DNA of 64,000 nt from Macrothele yani (GCA_039090855.1 CM077010.1:41434905-41498904); one strand, 5' to 3'; positions 22,031-33,435 are shown, counted from the stretch's first letter. Notes: a model not told the origin generated them from the sequence alone. Numbers and translations: made by a program.

Positions 22031-22235
22031 TTTGAAAAAACACGTACTCAGTTTTGAGTACATACAGGGAATCAATTGTGAGTATATCTGGTATTTCTAA
22101 TTTAAAATATATGTACTCATTTTTGAGTACATACATGTATAGTTCATATATATTTCAAATATATGTACTAAAAAAAAAAATCCATGCATTTCAAATATAT
22201 GTGCTCTAACTTCATTCAGTTTCTGTGCCCTTTCG

Positions 22236-22825
22236 GGCAGGGCACAGAAACTGAAGGCCGCCCCGGTGGCGCAGTGGTCTAAGCGATGGCCTCTGATCAT
22301 TTGTCCAAAAGGGGTACGGGTTCGAATCCCGGTGAGGCATGGATGTTGTGTTTGTCTTACGAGACTAGCTCTCTCCCTTCCCTGGAACCAGTGACCCTAA
22401 ATTAGGGACGGGCGACTGCTTATAGCCCATTGAGTTGCTCACGGTGGTCGTCAAACCTCCAATAAAAAAAAAAAAAAAGGAAGAAACTGAAGGGAGTTGC
22501 AGCAAATCCAGCGATTTTGACCGGACAGTTTGTAAGTGAGAGAGAGAGAGAGAGAGAGAGAACACTAGATGGCGCCACCGTACAAACGTATGATTTTGCA
22601 TATAGAACGCAGAGAGAAATTAAGGGGGGATGCTTAGGAATGAACACCTTTATATGTAACCGGGGGCCGTCACTTAACGTGCTCGTCCGATGCACGGCGG
22701 ATATTCAGCGATTGTTAGAAATTTACACCACCACTGAGATCCCCCTGGTTCAAGCCCATCAGACTACGTTTGAACCTGGGGTCCCTCCATCAGTAGTCTG
22801 AATCTCTAACTACTAAGCCATCCTC
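22236..22825 (-). repeat. SINE-B2, interrupted by SINE-A
   Basis: The inverted relative of 20469-20934: shares GGCGCCACC, the TTGACCGGACAGTTTGT-type segment and the tRNA-like head (GAACCTGGGGTCCC to GCCATCC near 22800). A (GA)n run at 22537-22560 lies inside. The SINE-A at 22257-22481 sits within it. The outer 16-bp segment also forms a hairpin with 22219-22234 (TTCAGTTTCTGTGCCC). Confidence 0.7.
22257..22481 (+). repeat. SINE-A inserted in SINE-B2
   Basis: Complete head, body and 15-A tail. TSD AGAAACTGAAG at 22246-22256 and 22482-22492, duplicated from the host SINE-B2. Confidence 0.92.
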
Positions 22826-22829
22826 GACA

Positions 22830-23489
22830 CGATTTGAAATTTAGAATACGTGCACTCCATACATACTCATTTGTTCATAGAATCAACTATAAGTATATTA
22901 TTTGATGTCACATCTGGGATAATAGATATACACTTTGTCACATGCTGGGCAAATGGACCGCAAAATTTCATGACAAATATAGTGATGAAGCGAGAATATA
23001 AACTTTTATGAGATTGACACAAATATAGTTAATGTAAAAACCTACGCAAAGATACTTTATGCATAATTAAATTACTTGTGATCAGTGACTTGTTATACTA
23101 ATTATTTATGTGTGTCACTTTACACATTTATTAAACAATTTCTCTTGAAATCTATAATATCTAAAATGAAGTAATACGAGATTATATTTATATTTATTGA
23201 CGCAGTTATTTGTAAGTACGTATGGTTACTTATATTTGAGCATGTCATATACTCGTTTACAATACGATTGTACTTAAAACAAGAAAGTTGACACCGAATT
23301 TTCGGGTGTAATAAGCACGTCTTTTGAATCCGTTCTGACGCAAATTAAATTTATCAAAGCTATTCAAATATATGGAAAACAGTAGATCTGACCAAAGAAA
23401 GAAGATTTTCAATGAGGTTTTTAATCCCTCAGATATTGCTGTAAACGGAATCGTGAGCTTACGAACTCTTAGAAACATAGATATCGACA
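22830..23489. other. AT-rich spacer
   Basis: No gene or clear repeat; the first monomers of the following array may begin near 23340. Confidence 0.45.
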
Positions 23490-25010
23490 AAAATAAGATG
23501 TGACTTTACGTCCCCTGGTGGGAAAACCATGCACTATTTTAGGAAGAAAGTATTCTCAAAAGGTTTATCCGTATAAGCGGTATCGGTCGAAGAAAAAAAT
23601 TAGTCGAGTTTTCAGAAGCCCAGATTTTGTAACAAATACTTCAGAAGCAGAAATTAACACATATGACCCCTGGTGGCTAAACCATTCTTTACCAAACATT
23701 AGAAATTATGTGAAAAATATTTTTCATCAGGTCTTGTATGCGATACAGGAAGAATTTTTCAAATCAGAGCTTTAGGAGCGGAAATAACGCAGAAAACGCA
23801 ATTTACCTTTGTGCCCCCTAGCGGAAAGTGTATGATTTACTTGAAAATTTTGAATTTATAAGGAAAACATTTCGCATCGGAAACACTATCCAACAAAGAA
23901 GGAATTTTTCAAATCGTACTCTTAGAAGTAGAGATATTGACAAAAATAAGATATACATCTACGCCCCCTGGCGTAGAAACCATGCATTTTTTCAAGAAGA
24001 AAATTTTCCTAAAAGGTTTGTCGACATGAGTAGTATCGGTCAACAAACGACTTTTTTCAATCGAGAATTTAGAAGCTCATATTTTGCTGCAAATACAACA
24101 GAAGCAGAAATTAAGATTTACGCCCCCAGGTGGCCAACCTATTTTTTTTTACAAAAATTAGAAATTATGTGCAAACGATTTCCCATCAGGAGCTGTATCC
24201 GGTGCAGAAAGAATTTTTCAAATCGGAGATTTAGAAGCAGAGATATAGGGGGAAACGCAATTTACCGCTACGCCCCTGGCGGGAAGTCTATGAATTACTT
24301 GAAAATTTTGAAATTATATGAAAAACATGTCACACGGAAAACACTATCCAACAAAGAAGGAATTTTTAAATCGGACTCCTAGAAGTAGAGATATATTGAC
24401 AAAAATAAGATGTACATCTACGCCCCCTGGTGGAGAAACTGGGGAATATTTTAAGAAGAAAATATTCCGAAAAGGTTCATCGATGTGAGTGGCATCAGTC
24501 CACGAAAGAATTTTTTAATCGATATTTTAGAAGCTACGATTTTATGGCAAATACATCAGAAGCAAAAACTAGCATTTACGCCCCCTGGTGGCCAAAGTAT
24601 TCTTCCAAAAATTTTAAAATATATGCAAAAGATTTTCCATCAGGAGATGTATCCGCTGAAGAAAAAAATTTTCAAATCGGAGTTTTAGAAGAAGAGTTAT
24701 CGGGGGAAATGTAAATTAATTTTACGCCCCCTAGCGGAAAATCTATGGGTAATTTGAAAAAGTAACTATATATAAAATACTCTTCGACATAAATGGAATC
24801 GAAAGATATAAATTGTTTTTCAATCGGATGTTTAGAAGCAAATATGTGGAATAAAACGTATTTTTGAATTCGACATCATCTGCATTTACGCCCTCTACCG
24901 GCGAAATTGTACATTGTAAAAAAAACGAAATAAAGGTTCATCATTTCCATATTTCAAGCTTCCGAATGCAAACAGAATTTTTAAAATCGGACTAATAATT
25001 GCTGATATAT
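23490..25010 (+). repeat. ~153-bp monomer array with CTCF-core-like motif
   Basis: Ten degenerate monomers, phased by a motif of the form CGCCCCCTGGYGG at about 23511, 23665, 23814, 23963, 24122, 24272, 24422, 24580, 24726 and 24890 (steps 146-164). Each monomer also has TTTTCAAATCGGA and TTAGAAGCAGAGATAT. The copy at 24578-24593 reads GCCCCCTGGTGGCCA, the reverse of the CTCF consensus core. The array ends in (GGAC)n and GTGCTAAAAAA, like the DR1-type repeats. Frames within it are not coding. Confidence 0.8.
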
Positions 25011-25422
25011 CGTGGGTACAGACGGACGGACGGACAAACCGATAACAGAAGCACGATCTTTTTTTACAAAAGACGTGCTAAAAAACCGAATAGGTTCAGG
25101 TTCCCATTTTTAAGTAGATTTTTTAACAGTGAACTGCACAAAAAATTTATGAAAACTTATCTGATACACAACGTTAAAGACGAGTATATTTGAGCGGAAA
25201 TATTTTGCATTATTTTTAAGTTTCCCCAGGTAATTACCAATTTGCGTTTACGATCGATGTGCATGCAAATACCGCTTTAACGTGTTTCCCCAATCTGAAT
25301 TTTAGAAAGTCCGCCATTTTCTTAATGGTCGAGACGGCAGTACGCATCTGCATGGAAAGTTCACCGAATGCGCTTTCAACTCGCATTGTTCATAATGTAA
25401 CGAAATGCTTGAAATGTAGGAC

Positions 25423-25661
25423 GACGTCCGGTGGCGCAGTTGTCTAAGCGATGGCCTCTGATCATTCGTCTGAAAGGGGTCCGGTTTCGAATCCCGGTGA
25501 GTCATGGATGTTATGTTTATCTTACGGCCCTGGCTTTCTCCCTTCTCTGGAACTAGTGACCCTAAATTAGGGACGGGCGACTGTTTATAATCCATTGAGT
25601 TGCTCATGGTGATCGTTAAAATTCTAACAAAAAAACAAAAAAAAAAAAAAAAGAAAAAAAG
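25423..25661 (+). repeat. SINE-A copy
   Basis: Full length with mutated head, A-tail interrupted by C and G, and TSD GTAGGAC (25416-25422, 25662-25668). Confidence 0.88.
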
Positions 25662-25954
25662 GTAGGACTTTAAGTAGAAACAGCGCTAAAATGATGACCA
25701 CTTTCCTCTGAGAATTAGAAATCTGGTTACCTAATGCATGTTATCAAAGTCTGATGAGTATTTGTTTTAAGTTTTGAAGTCACTTCGTTGATTGGTCTAC
25801 AAGAAATCGCCGGAAAGGACACTTTTTCCATTATATATAATTTATAACTACAGAACTTCTGGTGTTGAGATAAAATAAAAATACCAAAGTTTATTACAAT
25901 CAAAGGTTTATTATACATCGACTATAAAACATCTAGAAAGAGCTTGATTTTCTT

Positions 25955-26650
25955 AAAGGAATTGCAGTACACAGAGGATATACGCATTCCGTTATAGACA
26001 AAGCTGTTCAAAAATTTAGGGAACCAAACCCTGTCTGCTCGCTCACGCCGATAGACAACAAAATTCGACAGAATTGGGCGGTTATTCCGTTCGCTCCTCA
26101 AATTTACTTCGAAATTTCAAAAATTCTCAAAAGTTTTAATTTCAAATTTATTTTCAAACTCATAAGCAAGATAAGTTTTTACGGATCAAAAGACTACGTC
26201 GAAGATTCCTGAGGAATTTATTAGATACCTTGTGAATGTGGACTTTCATGTACGTATAGGACATACCTGCAGGGCTTTAAGTTTCCGTGTGAAGGAACAC
26301 AAGACCTACGTACGAAACTATGAACTGGAGAAGTTGTCTATAGCCCAACAGTCACGAAAATAACCATGAATTTTTGTTTGGAAACGCTACTCTTATTGAT
26401 AAACTTGATTCAACTATCAAGCTTAATGTATTAGAAGCCTTCCACATATGCCATAATTCTTCACGGCTTGTCCGCCATATGACGTCGACTCCATTTCTTT
26501 CAAGTGCGTGGAAACAACTCACCAAAAAAAACCGTGACTGTCAGAACTCTGATGATGTTACAATGATTTGAATGTTTACGCTCCATTCGTCCTGATGATG
26601 CCCAGCCAAACGTACCGCGAAATTATACTCGATGTATAATAAAACCTTCG
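25955..26650 (+). pseudogene. Penelope-like retroelement, RT C-terminus and GIY-YIG endonuclease remnant
   Basis: Readable in several frames. First comes a thumb-region segment (IAVHRGYTHSVIDKAV, then AVIPFAPQIYFEISKILK and FNFKFIFKLISKISF). Then the GIY-YIG nuclease: IPCECGLS, a decayed Y-I-G-x-T, R-x-K-EHKTYVRN and NHEFLFGNATLIDKLD. The end is EAFHICHNS. The order RT then GIY-YIG is specific to Penelope-like elements. The catalytic RT core is absent (5' truncated), and frameshifts occur about every 100 bp. The element would have inserted by nicking and target-primed synthesis. Confidence 0.78.
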
Positions 26651-26923
26651 ATTGTGGTAAACGTTGGTATTTTTTTTTATTTTACTTTCTCTATTGATTT
26701 ACATGACGTCTTATTCTATCATTGCGGTACTAAGTGAATGGAAATTTTCAGATATTTTGATGCTTCATCTACCAAAATACAGAAAATGTTCACACATTTT
26801 TAGAAAGTTTTTGATAAGAAATTACAGAAAATAAAAAAAGTTCAAACAATTGAAACTGACAACAGCGTGTTAGATGAACACGAAAGAAACATCTGCTACA
26901 GTTAAATATCGTCTGCTAAGAAA

Positions 26924-27350
26924 ATGGCGCACGTAAAGAAGCTGTGGATAAAAGGTTATATTTTTGCTCTTTATGAAGAGAAATATTCGTATTCTGTAAT
27001 TAAGAAACGCTGTGAAAATCGTGGATTTAGCATTTCTAAATGTAAAGTAAGCAATATTATTAATAATACAGGTAAACATCGTCAAGCGTTGCTTTTAAGA
27101 AGAAAAAGAACAGCAAACGAATTTCCAAAGAAGGTACGCACTTTTACGACTATTTCAAAAGTTAAGGTCTCTGGTCTTAAAATAAAATCCACCGCCCCAA
27201 ATTCACAGACTTGGTTCCAAGAACCCAAAGAAAGTTTCAATAAAGGATTTATGATTTCTGCTGGTTTGTCGTACAATGGGAAATTAAAGTTAAGAAAAGT
27301 TGAAAAAAAGTGTTAAAATTATTCTACACCAACTCCTATATTTAAAGAGG
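26924..27350 (+). pseudogene. Transposase, N-terminal part
   Basis: An open frame of 130 residues starting at an ATG: an HTH-like start (WIKGYIFALYEEKYSYSVI), then VSNIINNTGKHRQ. It then skips to a late segment, GLSYNGKLKLRKVEKKC, which normally follows the first catalytic aspartate, so part of the core is deleted. After the stop, TPIFKEEI continues in another frame up to the insert at about 27371. Confidence 0.65.
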
Positions 27351-27370
27351 AAATACTATTCCTTCATTTA

Positions 27371-28133
27371 TAATGAATAACCTCTTTTTCCAGCTAAGTA
27401 TAATGCTAATGAATAAAGCTTTCAACTAAGCTAAGTATAATGCTTCTGCTACTGAATTATATGCTTGTACTAAGCTTCAAATAGTGAATTCAAATGGTTG
27501 TTGTTACTAGTTAATTAAGATCATGAATAAAGTCACCTGCTAGTAGTGTAGTAATAGTAATGAACAAACTTATAACTGGTAGTAATGTTGTAGTAGTAAT
27601 TAAGATGAATAAAGTCTTATGCTGGTTGTTACTAGTAATATTAATTGAAATAAACCTAACAGCCAGACAGAGGTCTGACAGTACTATGAACTGAGAAAGA
27701 CGTACTTACGTAAAACCTTTTATTATGAACTTCTACTGGTATCATCACACACAGCTACTCAAATAACACGTAGCTCCTTGCACATGAACGGAGCTCTATA
27801 CTCATAAACAAACGCTCTCTTTCACATAAACCAACACTCTTCGTACAACAACAAACGCTCTCCGTACAACAACAAACGCTCTCCGTACAACAACAAACGC
27901 TCTCCGTACAACAACAAACGCTCTCCCTTCAACAACAAACGATCTCCTTAGGTATCGTTGAACGCGCCTATTTATACTGGCTACCACCACGTCATGACTT
28001 ACACTCATTGCCAGATCTCATTCAGCGGGTGAAATAATATCTCGTTCAGTAAGAAGATAATTTACATAGTAAAATAAAATAACCAGAGATAGTAAAATCA
28101 AAAGGAAAGTGAATATAGAGTATACGTTACACA
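27371..28133 (-). mobile_element. Probable solo LTR of a larger retroelement
   Basis: A 763-bp insertion splits the transposase. On the minus strand it starts TGTAACGTATACTC, has CCAGTATAAATAGG (TATA-like, complement of 27966-27979), and AATAAAAGG about 250 bp further on. It ends near GGTTATTCA. These are the marks of an LTR promoter and poly(A) site. The right flank CATTC and left CATTT might be a mutated 5-bp duplication, but the boundary is not certain. A 21-bp tandem repeat (ACAACAACAAACGCTCTCCGT) fills 27840-27945. Confidence 0.55.
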
Positions 28134-28139
28134 TTCACG

Positions 28140-28905
28140 GAGACTTCAAACAGTAGAACTCTATCAAGATAATACTGCCAGTCATGCAACCAAATCTACC
28201 ACTCTATTTCTTGTAAAAATGAAAAAAAAAGAATAAAAAAAAAAAAAAGATGGGTGTCAAGTCTATACCTTTTGCTCATATTCCTTCAAAGTCCCCTGAT
28301 GTGTCACCAATGGACTATTGTGCCTTCGGACTGCCAAAAAGAGCGCTCTGACCTAAAAAAGAGACGGGTATCAAGTGTATATCTTTTGCTCATATTCCTC
28401 CAAAGTCTCCTGATGTGTCACCAATGGACTATTGTGCCTTCGGACTGCCAAAAAGAGCGCTCTGACCTAAAAAAGAGACGGGTATCAAGTGTATATCTTT
28501 TGCTCATATTCCTCCAAAGTCCCCTGATGTGTCACCAATGGACTATTGTGCCTTCGGACTGCCAAAAAGAGCGCTCTGACCTAAAAAAGAGACGGGTATC
28601 AAGTGTATATCTTTTGCTCATATTCCTCCAAAGTACCCTGATGTGTCACCAATGGACTATTGTGCCTTCAGACTGCTAAAACGACCGGTAAAAAAGAACT
28701 GGTATCAAGTCTATACTTTTTGCTCACATTACTTCGAAGTTCCCTTATGTGTCTCCAATGGACTACTGTGCCTTCGAACTGCTAAAAACAGCGGTTTCTA
28801 AACGCAGATCTAAAACAAAGACTGAACTAGGGGTGGAAGAGGAGTGAAATAAATTACCACTACCAATTTTAAGAAATGCCTTGTTATCTTGGAAATGTTT
28901 GACTC
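28140..28905 (+). pseudogene. Transposase, C-terminal part with five tandem copies of the third catalytic block
   Basis: Begins TVELYQDNTASHATKSTTLF (second catalytic D). After an A-rich expansion that shifts frame it enters a 114-bp unit repeated at 28252, 28366, 28480, 28594 and, decayed, about 28701. Each unit encodes FAHIPSKSPDVSPMDYCAFG, the third catalytic aspartate block. Downstream KRRSKTKTEL, LPLPILRNALLSW and KCLTHSPEKGQ complete the C-terminus. The unit is 38 codons, and one frame stays open through four copies (28254-28679), but that frame is not the transposase frame. Confidence 0.8.
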
Positions 28906-28926
28906 ATAGTCCAGAGAAAGGGCAAT

Positions 28927-29141
28927 GCCGCCCCGTTGGCGAAGTGGTCTAAGCGATGGCTTCTGATAATTCGTCCGAAAGGGGTCCGGGTTCGAATCCC
29001 GTGAGGCATGGATGCTGTGTTTGTCTTACGGCACTGGCTCTCTCCCTTCCCTGGAACTAGTGGCCCTAAATGATGGACGAGCGACTGCTTATAGCTCACT
29101 GAGTTGCTTACGGTGGTCGTTAAACCCCCAATAGAAAAAAT
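28927..29141 (+). repeat. SINE-A copy
   Basis: Head and body slightly diverged, with a short tail (CAATAGAAAAAA). Flanks AGGGCAAT/AGGGCTAT are an 8-bp TSD with one change. Lies inside the transposon above, so it is younger. Confidence 0.88.
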
Positions 29142-29359
29142 GAGGGCTATCAGATTAGAACATCTGAGAAAGAAATATTTTTACTTTAAACATTAATTAT
29201 ATTGCTGGAAAATTGTTCTAAAAATGTGTGAACATCTGTACGTTTAGATTTACAAGGGATGGTAAATTATCCTACGCAGGGTAGCAGCGGTGCTTGAGGT
29301 TGACTGACATGTGATCCAGAATGGCTTTTAATACTTGGTGCGGAATCATTTGCATTATA

Positions 29360-30271
29360 CAGGGCGATTGTAAACTCCTTCAACAAAACAAAAGGGGGGA
29401 TAGTATACATCAAGATGAACAATATTTGCAATGGAACCTAAGGCCGCATTCCATTCCTAGTGTCAGAAAAGAGTAAAGTTACATTTGAGCCTTGAACAGT
29501 GAAAACAAAGAGACATACCTAATTTATGAGTTGCACAACTCCAATCGCTTCATAGAAAGACTCAAAGGAGCTGCTCAAACTGGCGTCCAAGGGCGTCGTT
29601 GCACAACCCCCACCGGTGAATGAAGGACTGTCGCACCCTGTCGTAGACTCACGGTGTGGTGTTGATCTTGCCCGCAGAAACAACGATTCGCGCGACGAGA
29701 TCTTCCAGGGAGTCCACAGGTATCTCGTCCACCAATGTTTTCATGTGTCCCCACAAGAAGAAGTCCAATGGATTAAGGCCCGGGGAGCGTGGAGGCCAAA
29801 GCCGCAGGTCCACCGCGTCAAATCCACCGCCCGGGATATGTCGGATTTAGGAAGTATCGGACCTCGGTGGCAAAGTGTGCTGTGGCCTCATCATGCATAA
29901 ACCACATGTCCCTCCATGTGGTGAGCGGAACATCCTGTAACAGACCTGGAAGCACTTGCTCCAGGAGCACACGGTACGCTTCGCCGGTCAGACGTATACG
30001 TCAATTCTCGTGTGATGTTCGCACGGTAATATCGCTGAACGGGTTCCGCTGCGTTTTTAAATGTAATCGTCTACGCACGTGTTCAGCACACCTGATTTGC
30101 ATTTTGTGCTTCTCATGCATCTGGTTGGAACTCCATGTGCGTGCTGGACGTTTTTCGAACGTGCTCTTTTCTGGCACTAGGAGTGGAATACGTCCCTAAT
30201 TTCCATTGGAAATATTGTTCGTCTTGATGTGTACTATCACCCCTCTTGTTTTGTTGAAGGAGTTTACCGTG
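29360..30271 (-). mobile_element. Mariner-like element, N-terminally deleted
   Basis: About 75-bp inverted ends (CAGGGCGATTGTAAACTCC / GGAGTTTACCGTG, then AACAAAACAAAAGGG on both sides) flanked by TA at 29358-29359 and 30272-30273. Total 912 bp, too short for a full transposase. Confidence 0.85.
29560..30200 (-). pseudogene. Mariner-like transposase catalytic C-terminal remnant
   Basis: On the minus strand WPPRSPGLNPLDFFLWGHMK (third catalytic aspartate in the P-L-D position) is followed by TLVDEIPVDSLEDLVARIV and RVRQSFIRRCRACV, the standard C-terminus of this transposase group. Upstream (29850-30200) only scattered pieces such as FATEVRYFLNPTYPGRWIGRG, here split by drift, can be read. The HTH domain and first catalytic residue are missing. 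Confidence 0.75.
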
Positions 30272-30503
30272 TATAAAGAGCATTCTCATCTCACAATAGT
30301 TTGTGTAAATAGTGTCATTCTCAGCGAGTTGTCTCTGCGATCACTTTCTACCTGAAGATATCACGATCACCTTATTTATCACCTTGGGCAGAAAAACGTC
30401 TTTGCTGCCGAATCGTGCGCTGTTTATATTTCACTCAATCGAAATTTTGAATCGACTTCCTTTACAAAAAAAAATTGGATTTCAGAAATGTGATTTTCTT
30501 TTT

Positions 30504-30541
<38 letters not shown>

Positions 30542-31629
30542 TCTCATGGAGGGAAAGAGGGGCTCAGATTAGGTTTTTCTCAGAGGCCAAAGTGTTCGAA
30601 TGATTTTTCCCGCCTGCTATTCGGCGGATTACAGAGAGGAATAGAACTCCTCGGCGTTGTCTCGATTATTGATGGTCTTCCGGGGAGATGCGAAGAAAAA
30701 AAAAAAGTATTATCCACAGAAGTACATTTCTGTCAGGTATGTAATTTATGATGTCTGCTGCGAATGGAGATCTGCATTTCTTAAAGTTATGAAAAATACG
30801 TTTCCTTTTTATAGCTCTGCGTAGGTACATAATACGCAGAGTGTAATCGATGCATCTAGTGCATCGTTTTCTTTGTGTTTTGAGATATTTTCAGCTCCAT
30901 GCAACCAAAGATGCTTTTCAAATGGAATGTATAAATATGCTTCATTACTCTTTTTTCTTCTTCTTTCTTTCCATTTGCGTTCGCGAAATAAAACCCGATC
31001 ACCGAACATTCAGTTGAAGCGGTTTTGCATCGGAATTCTAAAGAATTGTTGATAAAAAAAAAAAAATCTCGCATATACTCATACATACACGCGCGCGCGC
31101 GCGCTCTGTCACAGCAAAGAATGACAAAAGGCTCTTTGTTAGACAGAATCAAACTCGATCAGTCGCTTGAGGTAAAAAAAAAAAAAAAAAAAAAAGAGGA
31201 AACAGATAACAGCGATTGAAAACTGGTGAAGTGGAAAAACCAAAATAATTTGTGTGCTACATACTCACACATACGCAAATAAAAATGACCAAATGCACAC
31301 ACACAGAGCATTTGAAGAATGTTTTCTGTTTCACCTCGCGGAAGGTAAAATGCTTTACCTGAGAAAAAATGCACTTATGAATGAGATGATTTCAAAATTT
31401 GAGAAGTTGGGTAATGTGGAACACACACACAAGAACGCGCGCGCGTCTTGATAGCGAATAAAAGCATCACGCATTAGACCATCTAAAATTTGCATTTGGA
31501 GACTTATCTCACTGGTTTACACTATGACATAAAAGAACATGCATAAGATGGAAATCTGTGTAATGTGGCATTTTATTTTCGAGTGCCGTGCGTTTCCGTC
31601 TCAGACAGATTTCATTGTATGGTTATATA
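30272..31629. other. Spacer with microsatellites
   Basis: (GA)n at 30506-30538, (CG)n at 31090-31104, A-runs at 31056 and 31173-31194, and a C/A-rich stretch near 31300. No gene recognised. Confidence 0.55.
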
Positions 31630-31682
31630 CGGCCCTTACCCGGAAAACTGTGCATTATTTAAAGTGCATGATGTTTGCAATA

Positions 31683-31891
31683 GCAGCACGAGGGGCGCAG
31701 TGGTTTAAGCGCTGGCTTATGACCATTCGTTCGTGAAGGGTCCGGCTTCGAATCCTGGTGAGGCATGGCTGTAGTGTTTATCTTACAGCACTGGTTGTCT
31801 GCCTTTCCTATAACCAGTGGCCCTAAAATAGGGACGGCTTTATAGCAAATTGAGTAGCTCCGGTGCTTGTTAAACGCTCAATAAAAAAAAA
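31683..31891 (+). repeat. SINE-A copy with 12-bp TSD
   Basis: TSD ATGTTTGCAATA at 31671-31682 and 31892-31903. The head is shortened at its 5' end (starts GCAGCACGAGGGGCGC). Confidence 0.9.
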
Positions 31892-32000
31892 ATGTTTGCA
31901 ATATTTATCTTATTGCGCAAAAACAATTTTTTGAATCGGATTTTTAAAAGCAGAGATACATTTGCAAACAGAAATAAATTGTTATACCACCTAGGGTCGA

Positions 32001-32434
32001 AACTGTATATTAAGAAAAATTCAGAATTAATACATGCGAAATGTTTCCTGTTATCCGATGTGAACTGTATATTAAGAAAAATTCAGAATTAATACACGCA
32101 AAATGTTTCCTGTTATCCGATGTGAACTGTATATTAAGAAAAATTTAGAATTAATACATGCAAAATGTTTCCTGTTATCCGATGTGAACTGCATATTAAG
32201 AAAAATTCAGAATTAATACATGCAAAATGTTTCCTGTTATCCGATGTGAACTGCATATTAAGAAAAATTCAGAATTAATACATGCAAAATGTTTCCTGTT
32301 ATCCGATGTGAACTGTATATTAAGAAAAATTTAGAATTAATACATGCAAAATGTTTCATGTTATCCGATGTGAACTGTATATTAAGAAACATTCAGAATT
32401 AATACATGCGAAATGTTTCCTGTTATCCGATGTG
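32001..32434 (+). repeat. 62-bp tandem repeat, seven copies
   Basis: Units start at 32001, 32063, 32125, 32187, 32249, 32311 and 32373, always AACTGTATATTAAGAAA ... GTTATCCGATGTG, exactly 62 bp each and over 95% alike by eye. It amplifies part of one ~153-bp-family monomer. Confidence 0.95.
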
Positions 32435-32547
32435 AATCTCTTTTAAAATTCAGACGGTTTAGAACAAGGAATATAAAGAAAAATAAAATATACATTTAAG
32501 GCACTAGCTGGGAAACTATATGTCATTTTATGCAAGAAATATGCATT

Positions 32548-32725
32548 AAGTGCTTCACTCATTCATCCGAGATGGGTCCGTGTTCGAACCCCGGTGAGGC
32601 ATGGTTGTTGTGTTTGTCTTTGCTGCCATCGTTCTCTCCCTTCTCTGGAACCAGTGGCCCTAAATTAGGGAAGGCCCCCATTGTGTTGCTCACACTGGTC
32701 GTTAAATCTCTGATAAAGAAAAAAG
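32548..32725 (+). repeat. SINE-A copy, 5'-truncated
   Basis: Starts within the tRNA-like head (CTTCACTCATTCATCCGAG), then has the full body and a short A-rich tail. AAGTG on both sides is a possible 5-bp TSD. Confidence 0.82.
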
Positions 32726-33179
32726 TGTTTTACCCGGCGAGCGTCATCTAGCGAAAAAAATATTTTTTCAATCAAGTTTTTAAAAGGGTAGATTTCTGTT
32801 TGCAAATGTATTGCAAACAGAAATCTGCATTTACGTTTCCTAGGGGCAAATTTGTGTGCTATGAAACTCCAGGAAGTATAAGTAAAATACGTTTCACATA
32901 AAAACTATCCGAGGCAAAAAGAATTTTCCAGGTCAGCCTTTCAGAAGCAGAAATATCGGGAGAAACATAATATACCTTTACTTCCCTAACGGAAAAACTG
33001 TGAGTAATTTGAAGCAGAACGTGTGCTCAAAATGGTCCTCGGGGTGGAAGGTATAGATGGAAAAATAATTGTTTTAATGGAAATTTTAGAAGTAATGATA
33101 TAGAGTAAAATGTATTTTCAATGCAATACTATTTGTAGTTACATCCCCTACCAATATATCGGATGAAAACTAAAATCTA

Positions 33180-33425
33180 TGATTACAAATTTTAAAGTTG
33201 TGAATCCGTTTATCGGTGTAAATATGACATGAATTGTAAGTCAGATAATATCCGAAAATTTGAAAATTTCGTCGTCCTGGAGCGGGAATCGAACCCGTGT
33301 CTCCCATAGGTTCATTGAACGAAATACGGGATGAATGAAATACGCTCAAGTATGCTAACCACTACACCACATAGAACGACCGAGTCTCGAGTGTCCGAAA
33401 AAACGGAATCTTAAAGACTTGGTCG
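33180..33425 (-). repeat. tRNA-like repeat C
   Basis: The minus strand reads GGTCGTTCTATGTGGTGTAG, then TGGTTAGCATAC, then a T-arm GGGTTCGATTCCCGC and the tail CAGGACGACGAAATTTTC. A short stretch (33310-33350) is inserted in the anticodon region. This is the most complete copy of the unit seen in inverted pairs at 7885-8283 and around 59985-61515. Confidence 0.65.
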
Positions 33426-33435
33426 TTCTGGGTGG

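Larger units (their letters stand above)
26780..29238 (+). mobile_element. IS630/Tc1/mariner-type transposon, probably DD41D-like
   Basis: Terminal inverted repeats TACAGA and ATGTTCACACATTTTTAGAA (left 26778-26808, right to 29240) flanked by TA. The element contains a transposase split by an LTR-like insert (about 27371-28133), an internal tandem amplification (28252-28700), and a SINE-A (28927-29141). Its own sequence is about 1.4 kb. Confidence 0.82.
31630..33170 (+). repeat. Second block of the ~153-bp family, interrupted
   Basis: Monomer landmarks (CCCTTACCCGGAAAACTGTG, CCACCTAGGGTCGAAACTG, ACTAGCTGGGAAACTAT, GCGTCATCTAGCGAAA, TTTCCTAGGGGCAAATTTG, CTTCCCTAACGGAAAAACTG) recur with the same neighbours as at 23490-25010. 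They are more decayed and broken by two SINE-A copies and a 62-bp tandem repeat. The CTCF-like match is weaker here. Confidence 0.65.

Noticed and set aside
28254..28679. 141-codon repetitive open frame
   Set aside because: It is an out-of-frame reading of the 114-bp amplification. The transposase motif lies in another frame.
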